DNA of 64,000 nt from Schistocerca nitens (GCF_023898315.1 NC_064614.1:704678720-704742719); one strand, 5' to 3'. Positions 34,626 to 46,525 are shown, numbered from the stretch's first letter. Notes: generated by a model from the letters alone, not told the origin. Made by a program: numbers and translations.

Positions 34626-34653
34626 GGGGGGGTGGGGGGGGGGGGTGGGGGGG
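34626..34653 (+). other. G-quadruplex-capable G-rich tract
   Basis: G7-T-G12-T-G7, able in principle to form a quadruplex. Confidence 0.75.
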
Positions 34654-35284
34654 AACTCCCTGAGAATTCCAGGTGTGAGGAGGAAGATGGTATCAAGAAG
34701 CTCCTGATAAATTAATGGTGAGTGGGGAATGACTTTTCTTTCCTCTCGGCTGAGCTATATACTAGCTATAAGCAGCAGTTTAACTACAGTTTTTAAACAT
34801 CAATAATTTATAGAGAATAATATTCACACAATTAACACACTTCAAGATATTAAGTATTTTAAAATTTGTGGAAAAAAAAGAGGAGGATTTCAATGCTAGG
34901 TCAAAAATGCAGAATTCCCTGAGATTTGATGAAATTCCTGAAATCCCCTGAGAGTTTGCTGATTTTTCCAGGTACAATGTAATTTCCTGATCGACTGGTT
35001 CTTCCTTTTTCACCACTTATCTACAATCCCCTCCCCCCTCCCATCCCCTCCTCACCACACCACATGCACCCTCCCTCATCACTGCAGCTCATAATAATTC
35101 AGAGACTGAATATTTGCTCTGAATATATTATTCCTTCCTCTATATTCAAGCTGACATAACTGCAATTCGTGCATGTGTTAAGTATGGTCACTTTTCCTCT
35201 ATACTTGTAATAACTGCTGGTTGGTATTTTGCCCTTTTCATTTACACTTCATCTATAATTTCAATAAGAATATACACGACTTAC

Positions 35285-35421
35285 CTATTTCGGCACTGCT
35301 TTGGAGACCGATATGTACAAGAAACATTGTTTACAATATCTGATACCATATCCCAATTTGGTGTATGTGCTGGTGAAAGTACCATCAAGTTCAACGGTAA
35401 TTGCAAGAAGCTCTGAACAGC
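35285..35421 (-). CDS. domino: domino/EP400-like chromatin remodeller, SANT-domain exon
   Basis: A 137-bp minus-strand exon bounded by ttatttcag (acceptor) and gtaagt (donor). It encodes AVQSFLQLPLNLMVLSPAHT and then PNWDMVSDIVN, ending in YRSPKQCRNR with the last codon split (AG|). This is the SANT/Myb-like domain of the EP400/Domino branch of SWR1-type remodellers, whose conserved form is LPLNLxxxSPAHTPNWDLVSDVVN and YRSxKQCRNRYE. The protein is the ATPase of the Tip60/NuA4-type complex that exchanges histone H2A variants in the nucleus; the SANT domain contacts histone tails. It follows the previous exon in phase 0 across a 125-bp intron. The next exon was not found in the window. Confidence 0.93.
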
Positions 35422-35546
35422 CTGAAATAACAGATTAATGTAGTTATGTACATTAGGGACATGTTTTGCAGCTGTAATTTACACAGTACTAATAATTTCA
35501 CTAAAGTTACAATTTAAGAAATGGATAAGATGGAAGTAGAATAAAC

Positions 35547-35791
35547 CTGTAAAAGAGCCCATTCCTCATGAATATGCCATTCTGGCACATGCTCTGGTTC
35601 AGCTATTTGCTTCACAGTAGCTGCTGGCTTGAGGCTGGAAATGGATAACATGGGGCGTACCGTGCCACCACGATACTTCTGTAATTTCATGTCTCTTCGC
35701 ATTTTCAGAAGAGCAGGAGAAGGTCGATCAAACAGAGAACGTGGTGCGTACACGGAATCTTCTCTGTGCCGCATTTTATGCGGCCGCCGAG
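35547..35791 (-). CDS. domino: domino/EP400-like exon preceding and entering the SANT domain
   Basis: A 245-bp exon between tttattttacag and gtttat. The first two bases complete the split codon from the 46949-46778 exon (G|CT, Ala). It encodes ARRPHKMRHREDSVYAPRSL, FDRPSPALLKMRRD and EHVPEWHIHEEWALLQ. The APRSLFDRPSPALLKMRRD block matches the EP400 segment PPRSLFDRATPGLLKIRRE, and PEWHIHEEWALLQ opens the SANT domain. It ends in phase 0, consistent with the next exon beginning AVQ. The 11-kb intron on its 5' side is full of transposable elements. Confidence 0.94.
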
Positions 35792-36139
35792 CTGTAAAAT
35801 AAAAGTTTACACAGGCATGATGACTTGTGTGAGTTTCCCACTAGGGAGAATTTAATAGTGAAGAATGGAATTACCACTCTGCTCCAAGAGCTCCACAGCA
35901 ATGAAACTTTATCACTGGTTAAACCACACGACAGTTTGGTATCTGTAACCTAAGATTTGCCTTTCATGGGCAGCAATACTCACTCAGCTGTAACAGCACA
36001 ATTCATTTCCTACTTCACAGTCTACATCTGCCCAGTACTCCTCTCCTAATTTTCCAATTTACACAAAGATTATTGTGTTATGCTTTGCTGTATTAGCTTA
36101 CTGGGAGAATGGTTATGGAGGTGAATGGATTAGCTCTTG

Positions 36140-36740
36140 GCTTGAGGTTAGTTTCAGACGTCTCTGTGTGAGCGAAGTGAATTCTTCTTCGCCGAGAGCA
36201 CTGTCACTGGATATTCCTACCTTGCCCTATTGCAGCAATGGCTGATGCCTCAAATGCAGGACTCTCCGTTCATCTTTCAGCAGGATGGGGCTCCACCCCA
36301 TTTTCATCGTGAAGTTCGTAGGTACCTGAACATGGAGCTGCCGCATCGATGGATCGGTCATGCTACGGAAGGAGGCAGCTGTTTCGTGAAATGGCCTCCC
36401 CAATCACCAAACCTCACTCCGTGCGACTTTTTTCTGTGGGGACACATTAAAGATCTGGTGTGTGTACCGCCTCTACCACGTGACATGGCAGAGCTCCAGG
36501 AGAGAATACGGGACGAGACTGCCATAGTCAACGAAGCCATGCTGGGACAGGTATGGCAAGAATTCGATTACTGTATTGACATCTGCCGGGTCACTCATGG
36601 TTCACATATCGAATGTTTGTAAAAATAACTTTCAGAGTTTCTCTTCAAAATGCAATATGTATGACATCTGTACAACGTATAGTTCTTGTGCAATAAATAA
36701 TTGAAAGTGTTTCTGGACTTTATGTACACTCTGTATTTGA
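36140..36740 (+). mobile_element. mariner-type DNA transposon fragment (3' part)
   Basis: This is the C-terminal half of a mariner-superfamily transposase: FIFQQDGAPPHFHREVRRYL (second catalytic Asp) at about 36269, WPPQSPNLTPCDFFLWG (third catalytic Asp) at about 36392, and a conserved end with VWQEFDYCIDICRVTHGSHIECL (stop at 36620-36622). A 3' non-coding tail with a possible terminal repeat (ttatgtacactctgta) ends near 36735. The upstream FFAESTVTGYSYL (from about 36190) is also mariner-like, but the DNA-binding half is absent. This is a truncated copy inside the domino intron. Confidence 0.83.
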
Positions 36741-36849
36741 AATCCTCTACTTTCAAATGTGAGTCCAGAGTCCTAAACATTGCACCATCATACTCAATTG
36801 TGTCTGCAATATATTAGATTTGCTTTTCTTAATTTCAGTTCATCTTATT

Positions 36850-38655
36850 CACTAGGAACTGGATTGTAACTTGGAGGCACTAACAGCCTTTGTGTACGAC
36901 CAGAATTTCTTTGGGTTTTGTGGAATATCATTTGGCAATAGTCCTCTATGGTACTCACTGAAGGCACCAAGCATTGCTTTCTTGGCAATCAAGCATGTTT
37001 CATTCAGCATCTCTCTATGTACAGCCCAATGCTTTATTTTACATCTATTATACAGTAATCTCTGTTTCTACAGAAGTTTCTTTATGGTAGCTGTATATGT
37101 TGGAGGTTCCCTCCCATTATGAATTGTTCTGCTGGATACATAGGTATCCAGTGCATGGTCAACTATTCTTTTAACCTTGAGTCATAGTTCCTCTACATGC
37201 TCCTGCCTTGTGCTGAAGGTTTCAAGTTACTAATTGAGATATTACACTACTGAACATATTTATTTTTCTGCTCGTTTCAGGTGTCCTTTGTACTTTGGTA
37301 ATCATTGTTTTCACAAGTATGCCATGATCACTGTTACCAGTTTCAATGTGGGCACCCGCAAAGAGGTTAGGTCAGTTTGTTGCTACTAGAGTCAAAGTAT
37401 TTTCGTAAAGAGTGGGGTTCGTAATTATATGTTCTAGGTAGTTTCCAGAGAAGGCATTTAGTAATGTTTCACAGTATGTCTTATAACGAACACCACTAAC
37501 AAAACTGTAATTTCCACTATGGTTGTTAGATGGTTAAAGTCTCCGCCGATGATTACAGTACGATTGGGGAACTTACAGGCAAGTGAACTGAGGTATTCTC
37601 TAAAGTTTTCAGATGCATCAGGAAATGAGTCTCGCAGGTGACAGAAGGATCCAATTGTCATTTTACAGCCATCACTGATATTGAGTCTTGCCCAAAAAAT
37701 TTCACATGCAGTTTCAATTTTTATATTGGGGGGATTTGAGATTCTTGTCTACTGTGACAAATACACCACCTTCAATTCCCATTTGCCTAGCCTTTTGATA
37801 TACATTTAAATTTTCCTCAAAAACCTCACTGCTATCAAATTCAGGTTTCAACCAGCTTCCTTTACATAGTGTTATGTGAGCTTCACTGTTTTTCAAGTGC
37901 TCTTCAAACTCTGCCACTTTGTTGTGAATGCTTCGGCTGTTAACCATTAGGATTTTAATACTCCCACATATGAAAGGCATTTCTTTCTTTATTACACTGA
38001 CAATTCTGGGTTTGCTACAGCTATCGATACATGGATTGGATGGAGAGTCGCTGAATCTATAAAACCCCTGTGTGCACCCCACACACAGTCAGCTACCTGA
38101 GTAGCAGCCTCTTACATGTAGCGCACAATTGATCCTTTTAGGGTGACCCTACAGTTCTCAACCCTATGGAGCAAGTCCAGGAACTCGCAGTCTAGCTTCT
38201 CACAGAACCTTAGAAGACTCTGGTTCCATCCTTCCACTCAACTCAGAAACAAAGAGCCACAATTAGTTCTGGAGACAATGCTGCAAATTGTGAGCTTCAT
38301 TGAAACTCCATGCACAAGGCTGGTCTTCTCAATTTTCTCTGCCAGTTGCTGGCAGGCATCATTTGTTCCAATATGTATCATTTGTTCCAATATGTGCCAC
38401 AGTCTACAGCTGGTTGCACACTGTTCCCTCAATGAATGCTGGAACAAACTCTTCCAACATGTTGAAAGAGGCCCCCAGGCATACACACTGAGTGCACCTG
38501 GTGTCCTTTCCCGTCCCTTGCTACCATTTCCCCGCCATTCGCCATTCATCTGACCTGGCAACAATTTAAAGACCCCTACCCTTTTGACACTGGACGAAAC
38601 AATGTGCTTATATTGATCCCAGTGGTACTGGAAAGAGTACAACAACATTTGATGA
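36850..38655 (-). mobile_element. CR1/Jockey-like LINE fragment: esterase-like ORF1 end, endonuclease, linker
   Basis: On the minus strand from about 38650: HIGTNDACQQLAEKIE with LTICSIVSRTN (38420-38270) is the SGNH/GDSL esterase-like end of a CR1-type ORF1; then ILMVNSRSIHNKVAEFEEHL, SWLKPEFDSSEVF (38082-37714) and NRTVIIGGDFNH (about 37570-37535) are endonuclease motifs. The region down to 36850 resembles the linker before a reverse transcriptase, where a PNDIPQNPKKFW-like segment is seen as ...MIFHKTQRNSG... in shifted frames. Many stops. The reverse transcriptase itself is missing, so the 3' part is lost or truncated. Confidence 0.68.
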
Positions 38656-38977
38656 AACAAACACTAATGACTGGCACAAAAGTAAGCAGGAAATATTATT
38701 TTTACTGTTGCAGATGTTTTGTAGAACAGCTGTTCACCATAACATTCATCCTTCTATTTCCATAAATGTTACTTTCAGGACACAAATGAGATGGGATCAT
38801 ACTGAACCCAAGAGTACTCAGTGCAAAACACCATGTAAAAATTTTAATGTGTTGTAAATATAAAAATGAATGAAACATCATGGGATACAACTGTCTCGGA
38901 GGGAGAAAGTGATATATTTTGAAAATAACAGTTTTGTAAACAAGCGAGATATATACGTACATTCCCATAGTCGTTTT

Positions 38978-39014
38978 GGGGTAATATTGACCCTTGTGGT
39001 ACTAGGAGGGTTAA
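38978..39014. repeat. Possible piggyBac-type terminal repeat next to TTAA
   Basis: On the minus strand the segment reads ttaaccctcctagtaccaca followed by agggtcaatatta, like piggyBac-family ends that abut TTAA. The partner end was not identified. Confidence 0.35.
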
Positions 39015-40439
39015 CTGGTCTTTATGCAGGAATGGACAGAAACATAGTGATATCGAACACTAATGGTTGAAACACTTCAAGTGGAAATTCCATCTAGAGG
39101 TGATTCCTATCCCCCCCCCCTTTTTTTTTACAGGACAAGGAGCTGAACATTATCTGTGACAACAAGAATTGCAAGACGAGACTAATTTTCTAACCACCAT
39201 TATCTGTGACAAGAATTGCAAGATAAGTATAATTTTCTAACTATCTACTATCTACTGTCTACAATCTGTGTTCTCAAATTGAATTTCATACATTTCTACA
39301 TCTGTTACATCAACAGAAACGCCATAAAAATAATTCCGTGTTCAGTTAACCCCTTAACATAAAACCCCGAGTTAAATTATTTTTATTATTTCATAGACAC
39401 TTAAAATCGTGAGTATACTTCCGTAACTTAAGAACAGACCTTTGGAAAACTAAAACTCTCGTATATCCACTTCAGCACTGACAGTTAACTATTTGGCCAC
39501 TAGAGAGCAAATGGCCCTACATTTGTTGCCTGGCAGTTACGTTTTGGTTGAGGTAATTGCCACTAGACTCCACCTTTACTGTGTGCAGCGTTGGACACTT
39601 GACAACAAAACACACTCTATCAGACTCTCTCCTCTATTGCTGTTTAGGCAGTGCTTTCAAAAAAGGATGGCTACAGTGGTCCTGAGTTTAACATTCAATT
39701 TATTGGTTCAGAAAGTGAAGAAGAATGTGATGGTACTTCATTAGAAACTGAAAGTGATGAAAGTTCATCAGTTGAGTGAAAAGTGCTCGCAGAGCATTCC
39801 AAACAGCTCCTCTAAGACTTATGGTCAAAGGAAACCATTGTTAAATACATGGTTAGACTTCATAGCTACACAGAAACTAAGAAATGACTTCATGTTTTGG
39901 GATATTTTAGTCCAAGTCTAGTAACTCATTACTTTGAGCTTTCTATCTATATATAATGTCATTCATTACACAATTTTTTATTAATAAAGAAAATTATTAT
40001 TTTTTTGGATCATAATTTGAAAACAAGAAACAATATGAATGGGCTGTGGGAAGCGGGTTGTTTAGAACTATCACTACACCAGCACAAATCTTCAAAATAA
40101 AATTTAAAAAAAATTCTAGTAGTTATGATATAATACTGACAAAGTTTATTAAAGAGCACGTTTCTGAGTTTAGTAACATATTAATTTATATGCTCTTCCA
40201 AGCAGAACAACAAACAAACATTGGACAAAAGAAAGGGGTCAAAGCAGTACGAGCCAGTCGCTCTGTATTAGACATAAAAATGATGCTCAGTTATCGCTCA
40301 TGAATCAGAGAGAGATAAAATGGTGCTCGGAAAAAAGCAAAAACATATTTACATAACAAATAAAACTGAAGAAACAAAACCACTCATATATAGTTAACTG
40401 ATGGGTGACGTACAGACTCGTGCAGAGGTATTGACACTA
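39015..40439. other. No supported gene
   Basis: A short acidic stretch (GSESEEECDGTSLETESDESSS, read at about 39700-39775 in one frame) could be an N-terminal transposase relic. Nothing else is recognised. Confidence 0.4.
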
Positions 40440-41045
40440 CAGGCATTTGAGCTTTGTTTTAAGTGTAAGTGCGTCCCTCTTCCACATGCACACTTGTGGC
40501 ACACAGATTGTTTATGAGTTGCTGTTCAAGTTGACAGGAGTAGGATAAGAGGTAGGGTATGTGGCAAATGGAAAGCGATACGATGTATGGGGCCAGAAGT
40601 AGGTGGGGTAAGGCCAATGGGTATAAACAGGAAGTAGCAAAATGTGGATTGAAAAGGTGACATTCAAAACACAAAGAAGTTTCTTGGGAAAGGGATTGGG
40701 GAGGATTGGTGTGGGGGGAGGAAAAAAAAATATGGAGGTTAAGGAAACGAGAGTGAGATATGGATGACTAGACATTTAGGTCAAGGGCATTGCAATAATG
40801 CAAGGTATATTGGCAGTTCCCACCTACACTGTTCAGACGAGAGAGGATCCAAATCAACCAGATTGGTTGTATTTGTGGTTGTGTGTGTGACAGTTGTACT
40901 TTCACTAAAAAAAAAAGAGTGGTAGCCTGAAAACTAGTCAAGTCACTGTAACAGGTGTCAATCAAGTAGAGGTGAGTAACTGCCTTTCTTCATTTTTATT
41001 TTCCTCTTTCCATTCTGGAATTTCCATTACTGAAATATATTTACG
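40440..41045 (+). repeat. PLE-tail-like repeat (single arm)
   Basis: Ends with gtaacaggtgtcaatcaagta then gaggtgagtaactgcc, like the tail ggtgagtagcaac found in the palindromic units; the preceding G/A-rich block resembles the arms at 28.6 kb and 63 kb. No inverted partner is seen. Confidence 0.5.
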
Positions 41046-41529
41046 TAAAATCCAGATGAAATTTGTCAAATCAAAAATATAAAGATGTGTTCAAATCCAG
41101 GAGCAGAGAGTACTGGAGAGCAGTAGCAGTAGAGCCCTTTACAATTTGCAAAGGAATTAGAAAGATGAGACAAGCATGTATTAAAAAAGGGCGTATTATG
41201 TGGTTGCAAATTATCATTCCTGGTATTTCATTTATATGCTCACGAAATGATAGAACAAGTGTAAGATGTTCACGGATATGTCATATTCAGGAACTCCTAC
41301 TATGAAAGCATTTCAGGGACTTGGAATGAGTCATAGTAAATTATAAGAGAACATTAGTTAATAAAATTGTAAATGAAATCTTTGCATGCAAGAGGGGTAG
41401 TACTACTTGTGTTACTTATTAGAATTTTACGTAGTTAATTTCTATTCCTGGGACCTGCAGGTTATTGCCATTTGCTTGCAACTGCATACATGTAAAAGTT
41501 ACCATAGAAAGTGAACAGTGAACAGTGAA

Positions 41530-41531
<2 letters not shown>

Positions 41532-41593
<62 letters not shown>
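41532..41593. repeat. (TG)31 microsatellite
   Basis: 62 bases of uninterrupted GT/TG, about 300 bases beyond the end of the PLE at 41.9-44.3 kb. Confidence 0.97.
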
Positions 41594-41596
<3 letters not shown>

Positions 41597-41889
41597 TACT
41601 CTAATTTGAAACAGTTTTCATCCTAGTGAAGTTTTCAATCTCGTTTGTGTGCCTATCGACAATTCATTTGTCACCCTTATTTATAATACCATAAGATCAA
41701 ACCATTTAGTTGTTTGTCACAACTATCATAAAATCGTCCCTGTCTCTGATATGGTTGACTTTGATCATTCAATCATTATGCTTGTAAAGGAGGTAAACAT
41801 TGAAAAATCCCTTCAATGCCTTTAACAAATCAATTATAGTGGTCCAGAACAAAAGCAGGCTAGATACTAAGACACTACTCAACAAAGGA

Positions 41890-44290
41890 TTGCACATTTA
41901 ACTTCCACCCTCCCTCCTTCTCTACCTTGGGCCCTTTTCTGTTACAGAAGGAAGTGTGTAATTTGATAAAGTAATTTGCTAGCTAGGAAAGTGGGAGGGA
42001 GGGGTGGCAGGTGCATGAGCTACATATGTGATGCACAGGGTCAGAGATGGTGGAAAGTGGTGCATGCTGAAGGTGACATGGAGATGTGAACTGGAACAGG
42101 GGATGAAGGAACGGGAAATTTCTGGGGTGGAGGATGTAGTGACAGTGTGTTCAAAGATTAAGCCCAGGACACTAACGGGAGTGAAGACGTGTTGCAAGAA
42201 TAACTCCATGTGCATAGTTCAGAGAAGCTAGTGGAGGAGGGGAGGGTCCAGATGGCTTGGGTTCTGAAGCAGTCATTGAAATTGAGCATGTTATGCTCAG
42301 CTGCATGTTGTTCCACTGAGTGGTCAACTTTGTTCTTGGTAACAGTTTTGCATTGGCCATTCATCAAGGTGGACAGCTAGTTGGAAGTCATAATGACACA
42401 AAAAGCTATGCAGTGTTTGCAGCAGATTAGGTATATGACACGGCTGCTTTCACAGGGAGCTGAGCCTCTGATGGGTTAGGATAAGCCTGTGACAGGACTG
42501 GAGCAGGAAGTGTTGGGTGAGTGAATTGTCTGGTACCTGGGTCTTCCAGAGGGATATGATCTTTGTGGCAAGGGGTTGGGGGTGGGAATGGCTTAGGGAT
42601 AGTACGATGTTGTGTAGTTGGGTGGAAAACAGAATACCACTTTAGGAGGGGTGGACAGTATCTTGGGTACGATGTTCCTCATTTCAAAGCCCTTACGACG
42701 GATAGCTGATTTGTGGGGTTGGTGGTGGGAGGATTAGTACAGTGGGAGGATTGATGGAGTGTGAGGATATGGCACAGGAAATCTGGTTGCAGTTAGGTTT
42801 GGAAGGTAGTGCTAGTCTGTGAAAGCCTTCATGAGACCTTCAGCATACTGGGCAAGGGAGTCTCATCATTGGAGATATGTTGTAAATGAGTGGCCTATGT
42901 GGGAAAGATGTTTTGGTGTGGAAGGCATGGCATCTATTGAAATGCAGGTACTGTTAATGGTCAGTGAGTTTAATGTGTGCAGAGGTGTGGATGGAGACAC
43001 CACAGAGGTGGATGTTAATGTCCAGAAGGTGATATGGTGGTTTGAGGATGACCATGTGAAGTGGATGGGAGAAGTGTTAAAGTTGTCAAGGTTTTCTCTA
43101 CATGGTCGAGAAATATGTTAGCATAGGAAAGTGCCAAACGGATGCCCATGACTGTGCTGCGGATTTCTCTGTATAACTTCCCTTCAAAGGAAAAGTAGTT
43201 GTGTGTCAGGATATAGTTGGTAAGTAGTATAAGAAATGAGGTAGTAGGTTTCGAATATGAAGGACGTTGGAAGAGGTAGTGTTCGATTGCAGTAAGGCCA
43301 TGGGCATGAGGAATATTGGTGTGTAGGGAGGTTGTCTCAACAGTGATGAGAAGGGATTCAGGAGGAATGGTGGAGAATAGGTAAAGGAAGTGGTTAGTGT
43401 TTAGTATATTTGATGTGGGAGGCCTGGTTTTGGACAACGGTAATAAGAGCAGAAATTCTTTCATTGCAAACACAATAACCAGCTACAATGAGGCGTCCAG
43501 GATTGTTGGGTTTGTGGACTTTGTGCAGAAAGTTGGTGTGTAGGATGGTGCTGTGGTCAGGAGGGAAACAGATTCCAGGAAGTGGTTCTGGGAGGGTCCT
43601 ATAGAAATAGGGTTTGAAGGTTATTGTGGACTTCTGGGATGGACTCACTATGGCAGAGCTTGTAGGTGGAGGAATTAGACACTTGGTAGAGGTCTTCTGC
43701 CAGGTAATCACTGTGACTTACCATGACAGTGGTAGAGCCTTTGTCTACAGGAGGTTTATTAGATCAGAATCTGTTTTAAGTTTGTGTATGGCTGTTTTCT
43801 TCTGCTGAAAGGTTAGTGTTCTTAGGTGGGGATCTGGGAAAGAATGGTGAGACCAAGTCGGAGGTAAGGGATTCCTGGAAAATAAGCAAGGGGTGGCAGC
43901 GGTGGTAAGGTAGGAGAGGGTGAGGGTCACATTTGGATAGTAGTATGATTGGGAGAGGCAATGTTCAGTATTGGGATAGGTTGACTTGGTAGGAGGGACT
44001 GAGGGCAAAGAAGAGTTTCCGATGAAGGAACGGGGAGGAGAGTAGGCCTTTTACAAGTCCAACATGGTTAATCTCTGGTGTTATGCTGCAAGTGAGGCCT
44101 TTGGATAGGACTGAAACTTCTGTAGGACTGAGGTTTTTGGTGGAAAGATTAACAACAGTGTTTTAGGTTTGTTTGGGTTCTGAATTTTGAGGTGTGGGAA
44201 AGGAATTTTGGAGCGTGTGGTAAATTAAAAAGATCAGCTTGGCAGGGTCTGGATGCTATGAGGGTTTGACAAGTGGAACTTTCCTATAAA
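41890..44290 (-). mobile_element. Penelope-like element, decayed, lacking the YxDD block
   Basis: Read on the minus strand: LSPTEVSVLSKGLTCSITPE (about 44140-44080) is the N-terminal PLE signature; ADKG-like and KVHKPNNPGRLIVAG (about 43530) and then PESLLITVETTSLHTNIPH (about 43360-43300), TNYILTHNYFSFEGKLY and SYANIF (about 43120) are PLE reverse transcriptase blocks. After SYANIF the sequence jumps to IHFTWSSSNHHITF-like codons, so the segment with the catalytic YxDD is missing. Near 42330-42270, LDH-VEQHAAEHNMLNFNDCF resembles the end of the GIY-YIG domain. Stops and frameshifts are frequent. Confidence 0.8.
43015..44008 (-). pseudogene. Penelope-like reverse transcriptase (fragmented frames)
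   Basis: Three overlapping frames carry it: 44008-43745 (KTAIHKLKTDSDLINLL), 43711-43394 (KVHKPNNPGRLIVAG) and 43473-43015 (ESLLITVETTSLHTNIPH, NYFSFEGKLYREI, SYANIF). These are consecutive conserved blocks of the PLE reverse transcriptase. Loss of the YxDD segment and the frame changes make it inactive. Confidence 0.8.
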
Positions 44291-45103
44291 GTGTTGAGAC
44301 TTAAGCAATCACAGACATGGAGACGCAATGACATGCAAAATATATTGAAGTGTTATAATAAACACATATTTAATTTGACTCTGTGCATTACATTTTTTAA
44401 TCTGTAACTAATATTTAATATTCGTGTATTTATTTTTGTTTTGTATCATGCACACAAACAACACAACATTCTGGAGACAGTATTTTAAAAGTAATAGGCA
44501 TATATGCTGAGCCAGCCACAATTGCAATTTAAATGACTGTTGCAATTGCAAGAAAATCTGGTTTTCCAGTATTGTAGACCTCTACATTCATTGTACTCAA
44601 ATTACACAAAAAATTTTGTATTCTTTTCAATTGTTAAGAACTAGAAAAACTGAAAGGAGAATATTGTCACATATTTTGAGTTAAAATTTGTTCAGTGTGC
44701 ATTAGCAACTCATCAGAGAACACATGAAGTTTATTTATATGTGATCTATGGGCATATAATTGATGTCAATAACTCCAGTTAAAACAGTGAACATACACAG
44801 AAAGAAAATATTCACTGGTCAATACTTACAGCCTTATTTACTGAGAAGAAAAACTATTTCTGGGGAGTTAATGCCATTATTTGCATTTTGAAGTTTTTAT
44901 AATTAAAGAAGTATTGAAACAAAATAAAAAGAAAACTATTTCATGCTGGAAGCTATTATGACTCTTAAGAGTAACTCTGAGCTGATGTGATGATGGATTT
45001 AACATGTAAAAGAGAATATCCATGGTTTTATTCAAGTATCACAAGAGACTAAATATTGTAATACTGTATAATTCAGTCTTCATTTTTTTTTTTCACAAAA
45101 CAG
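44291..45103. other. No gene seen
   Basis: AT-rich intronic sequence without recognised motifs. Confidence 0.55.
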
Positions 45104-45292
45104 AAAGAACCTGCAGTTTACCAAAGGAAAACAACAATTATGAGGCTGATTAATAATAAAGAAATTACATTGAATATTGTGTTTTATGATGAAGAGGAAC
45201 AAACAACCAATCACTATTCAGAGTGTGATCATGTAATTAAAGATATCCTCAGACAATTGAAAATTAATCAAAGTTTTGGGCGTAAGAACTGA
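45104..45292 (+). other. Unrecognised coding-like segment with 3' splice-like start
   Basis: A 62-codon open stretch follows a strong acceptor-like sequence (a run of T, then cacaaaacag at 45094-45103) and ends in TGA at 45290-45292. It reads KEPAVYQRKTTIMRLINNKE, then YDEEEQTTNHYSECDHVIKD and LKINQSFGRKN. It is plus strand, opposite to domino. I do not recognise the family; it may be a transposon relic, a terminal exon of another gene, or chance. Confidence 0.3.
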
Positions 45293-46385
45293 AGTATTAC
45301 TGTATCTCATTGCTACCTATCAGAACCCCTCGGAGAGCATTAAAGATAAACACCAGTCCTCATTGTCCAATTGTAAAGTGACCTGTTTCCAAATTACATA
45401 CAAAAGTAACCACTATTTCAGTATACATATAATTCGAAAAGGATGCTTTGCTGAAACCATATGCGTAAAAGCCACCGTGTGCATTTTGAATGTGCCCCAA
45501 AAAATTTAACATTGTTCTTATGTGAGAAACACAATATAAATGTAAAATTAATACTGTAACTAATCGAAAGAAATAAAGCACATGGTCAGGAGGTACCAGT
45601 AAACCTATCAGTATAAAATTACTACAGCAAATTAAATAGAACATATAAATAAAGCATGTTAATTGAATCTCTGATATATGTTAGCACTAAAATTCAGGCA
45701 CTAGTTGATTTGTAATAAACAAATTTAGAAATGTAATTGTTACCTGTAAATAATTGGTCAGAAAATGTTATATTAACTCGTAACTAAGTTGAAAATAGGT
45801 TCACCTTGTTCAGCACTGAGACTGTAAATTTTAGCACTGTGTAGCTCATATTCGGTTTAACTTTTAATTGTGATTTTACATAAAATTGTAATTTTCATTG
45901 TAGGTAATTGTTAACAAAAGTATAAATAGAGGTCACGCAGGCGCCTTGGGGCACTCGTTTTTTGGCTAGGGTTGCAAGCAAATGTATTGTAGGCTCACTC
46001 GTTTGTTGATTGTTGTGAACTCTGTGTCATTTGATGTCAACTTTGGGTACATGTGATGTAACCGGTACAGTTCACCAGGCTCGGACACCAGAGTCCTGGA
46101 AATATATTGGTATTAAAACTGCACTGTATTTTGGAATTTATTTGGGAGTCTTCCGCAATCCTTTTCATAGGCTGCACAGCCACGAGACATGAATCCAGGA
46201 ATTTTACAAAACCCCGAGAACTAAACAACTCTAAATGTTGGTAGAATTGACGTGAAAACAACAGCGCATCGACTGGGCATTTCACTCAAAACATTTGCTG
46301 GAGGTGGGAAAATATAAACATCTCAGAACACAAGTGTCACTGATAGCCAGTGATTTCAGTTTCCATAGTAAAATTTCATGAGCAA
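45293..46385. other. No supported gene; possible solo LTR
   Basis: The stretch around 45900-46110 has a TATA-like tataaata (45922) followed by a G/C-richer, LTR-like leader, but no clear TG...CA ends or duplication were found. Confidence 0.3.
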
Positions 46386-46525
46386 AATATTTTCAAATGG
46401 TGGAGTAAATGAAAACTGGGATCAAATTAAATCTGGTATACACAAAGCAGCAGAAAAGATAGTTGGAAAAATTAAACCCAAAAACAAGAGGAAATGGATT
46501 ACAGCATATGTTACTGAGCTTTAAT
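46386..46525 (+). pseudogene. LINE linker fragment
   Basis: NENWDQIKSGIHKAAEKIVG followed by KRKWITAYVTEL resembles the RTE/CR1-type region between endonuclease and reverse transcriptase. A short relic, ending where a PLE-tail-like sequence begins. Confidence 0.5.

Larger units (their letters stand above)
33131..35284. other. No supported gene; G-runs and possible mariner remnant
   Basis: Holds a run of 19 G (33387-33405) and three G-runs of 7, 12 and 7 at 34626-34653. The plus-strand frame ending SDSLQHLYNLYRSVL (to 34188) faintly resembles the C-terminus of mariner-type transposases, too weak to call. The domino intron continues here. Confidence 0.5.

Noticed and set aside
36725..36790. 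tRNA-like segment on the minus strand next to the mariner end
   Set aside because: Resembles a tRNA-derived SINE head (A- and B-box-like bases) but is only about 65 bp, diverged, with no body or duplication.
45900..46110. Possible solo LTR with TATA-like box
   Set aside because: No TG...CA borders or flanking duplication could be found.
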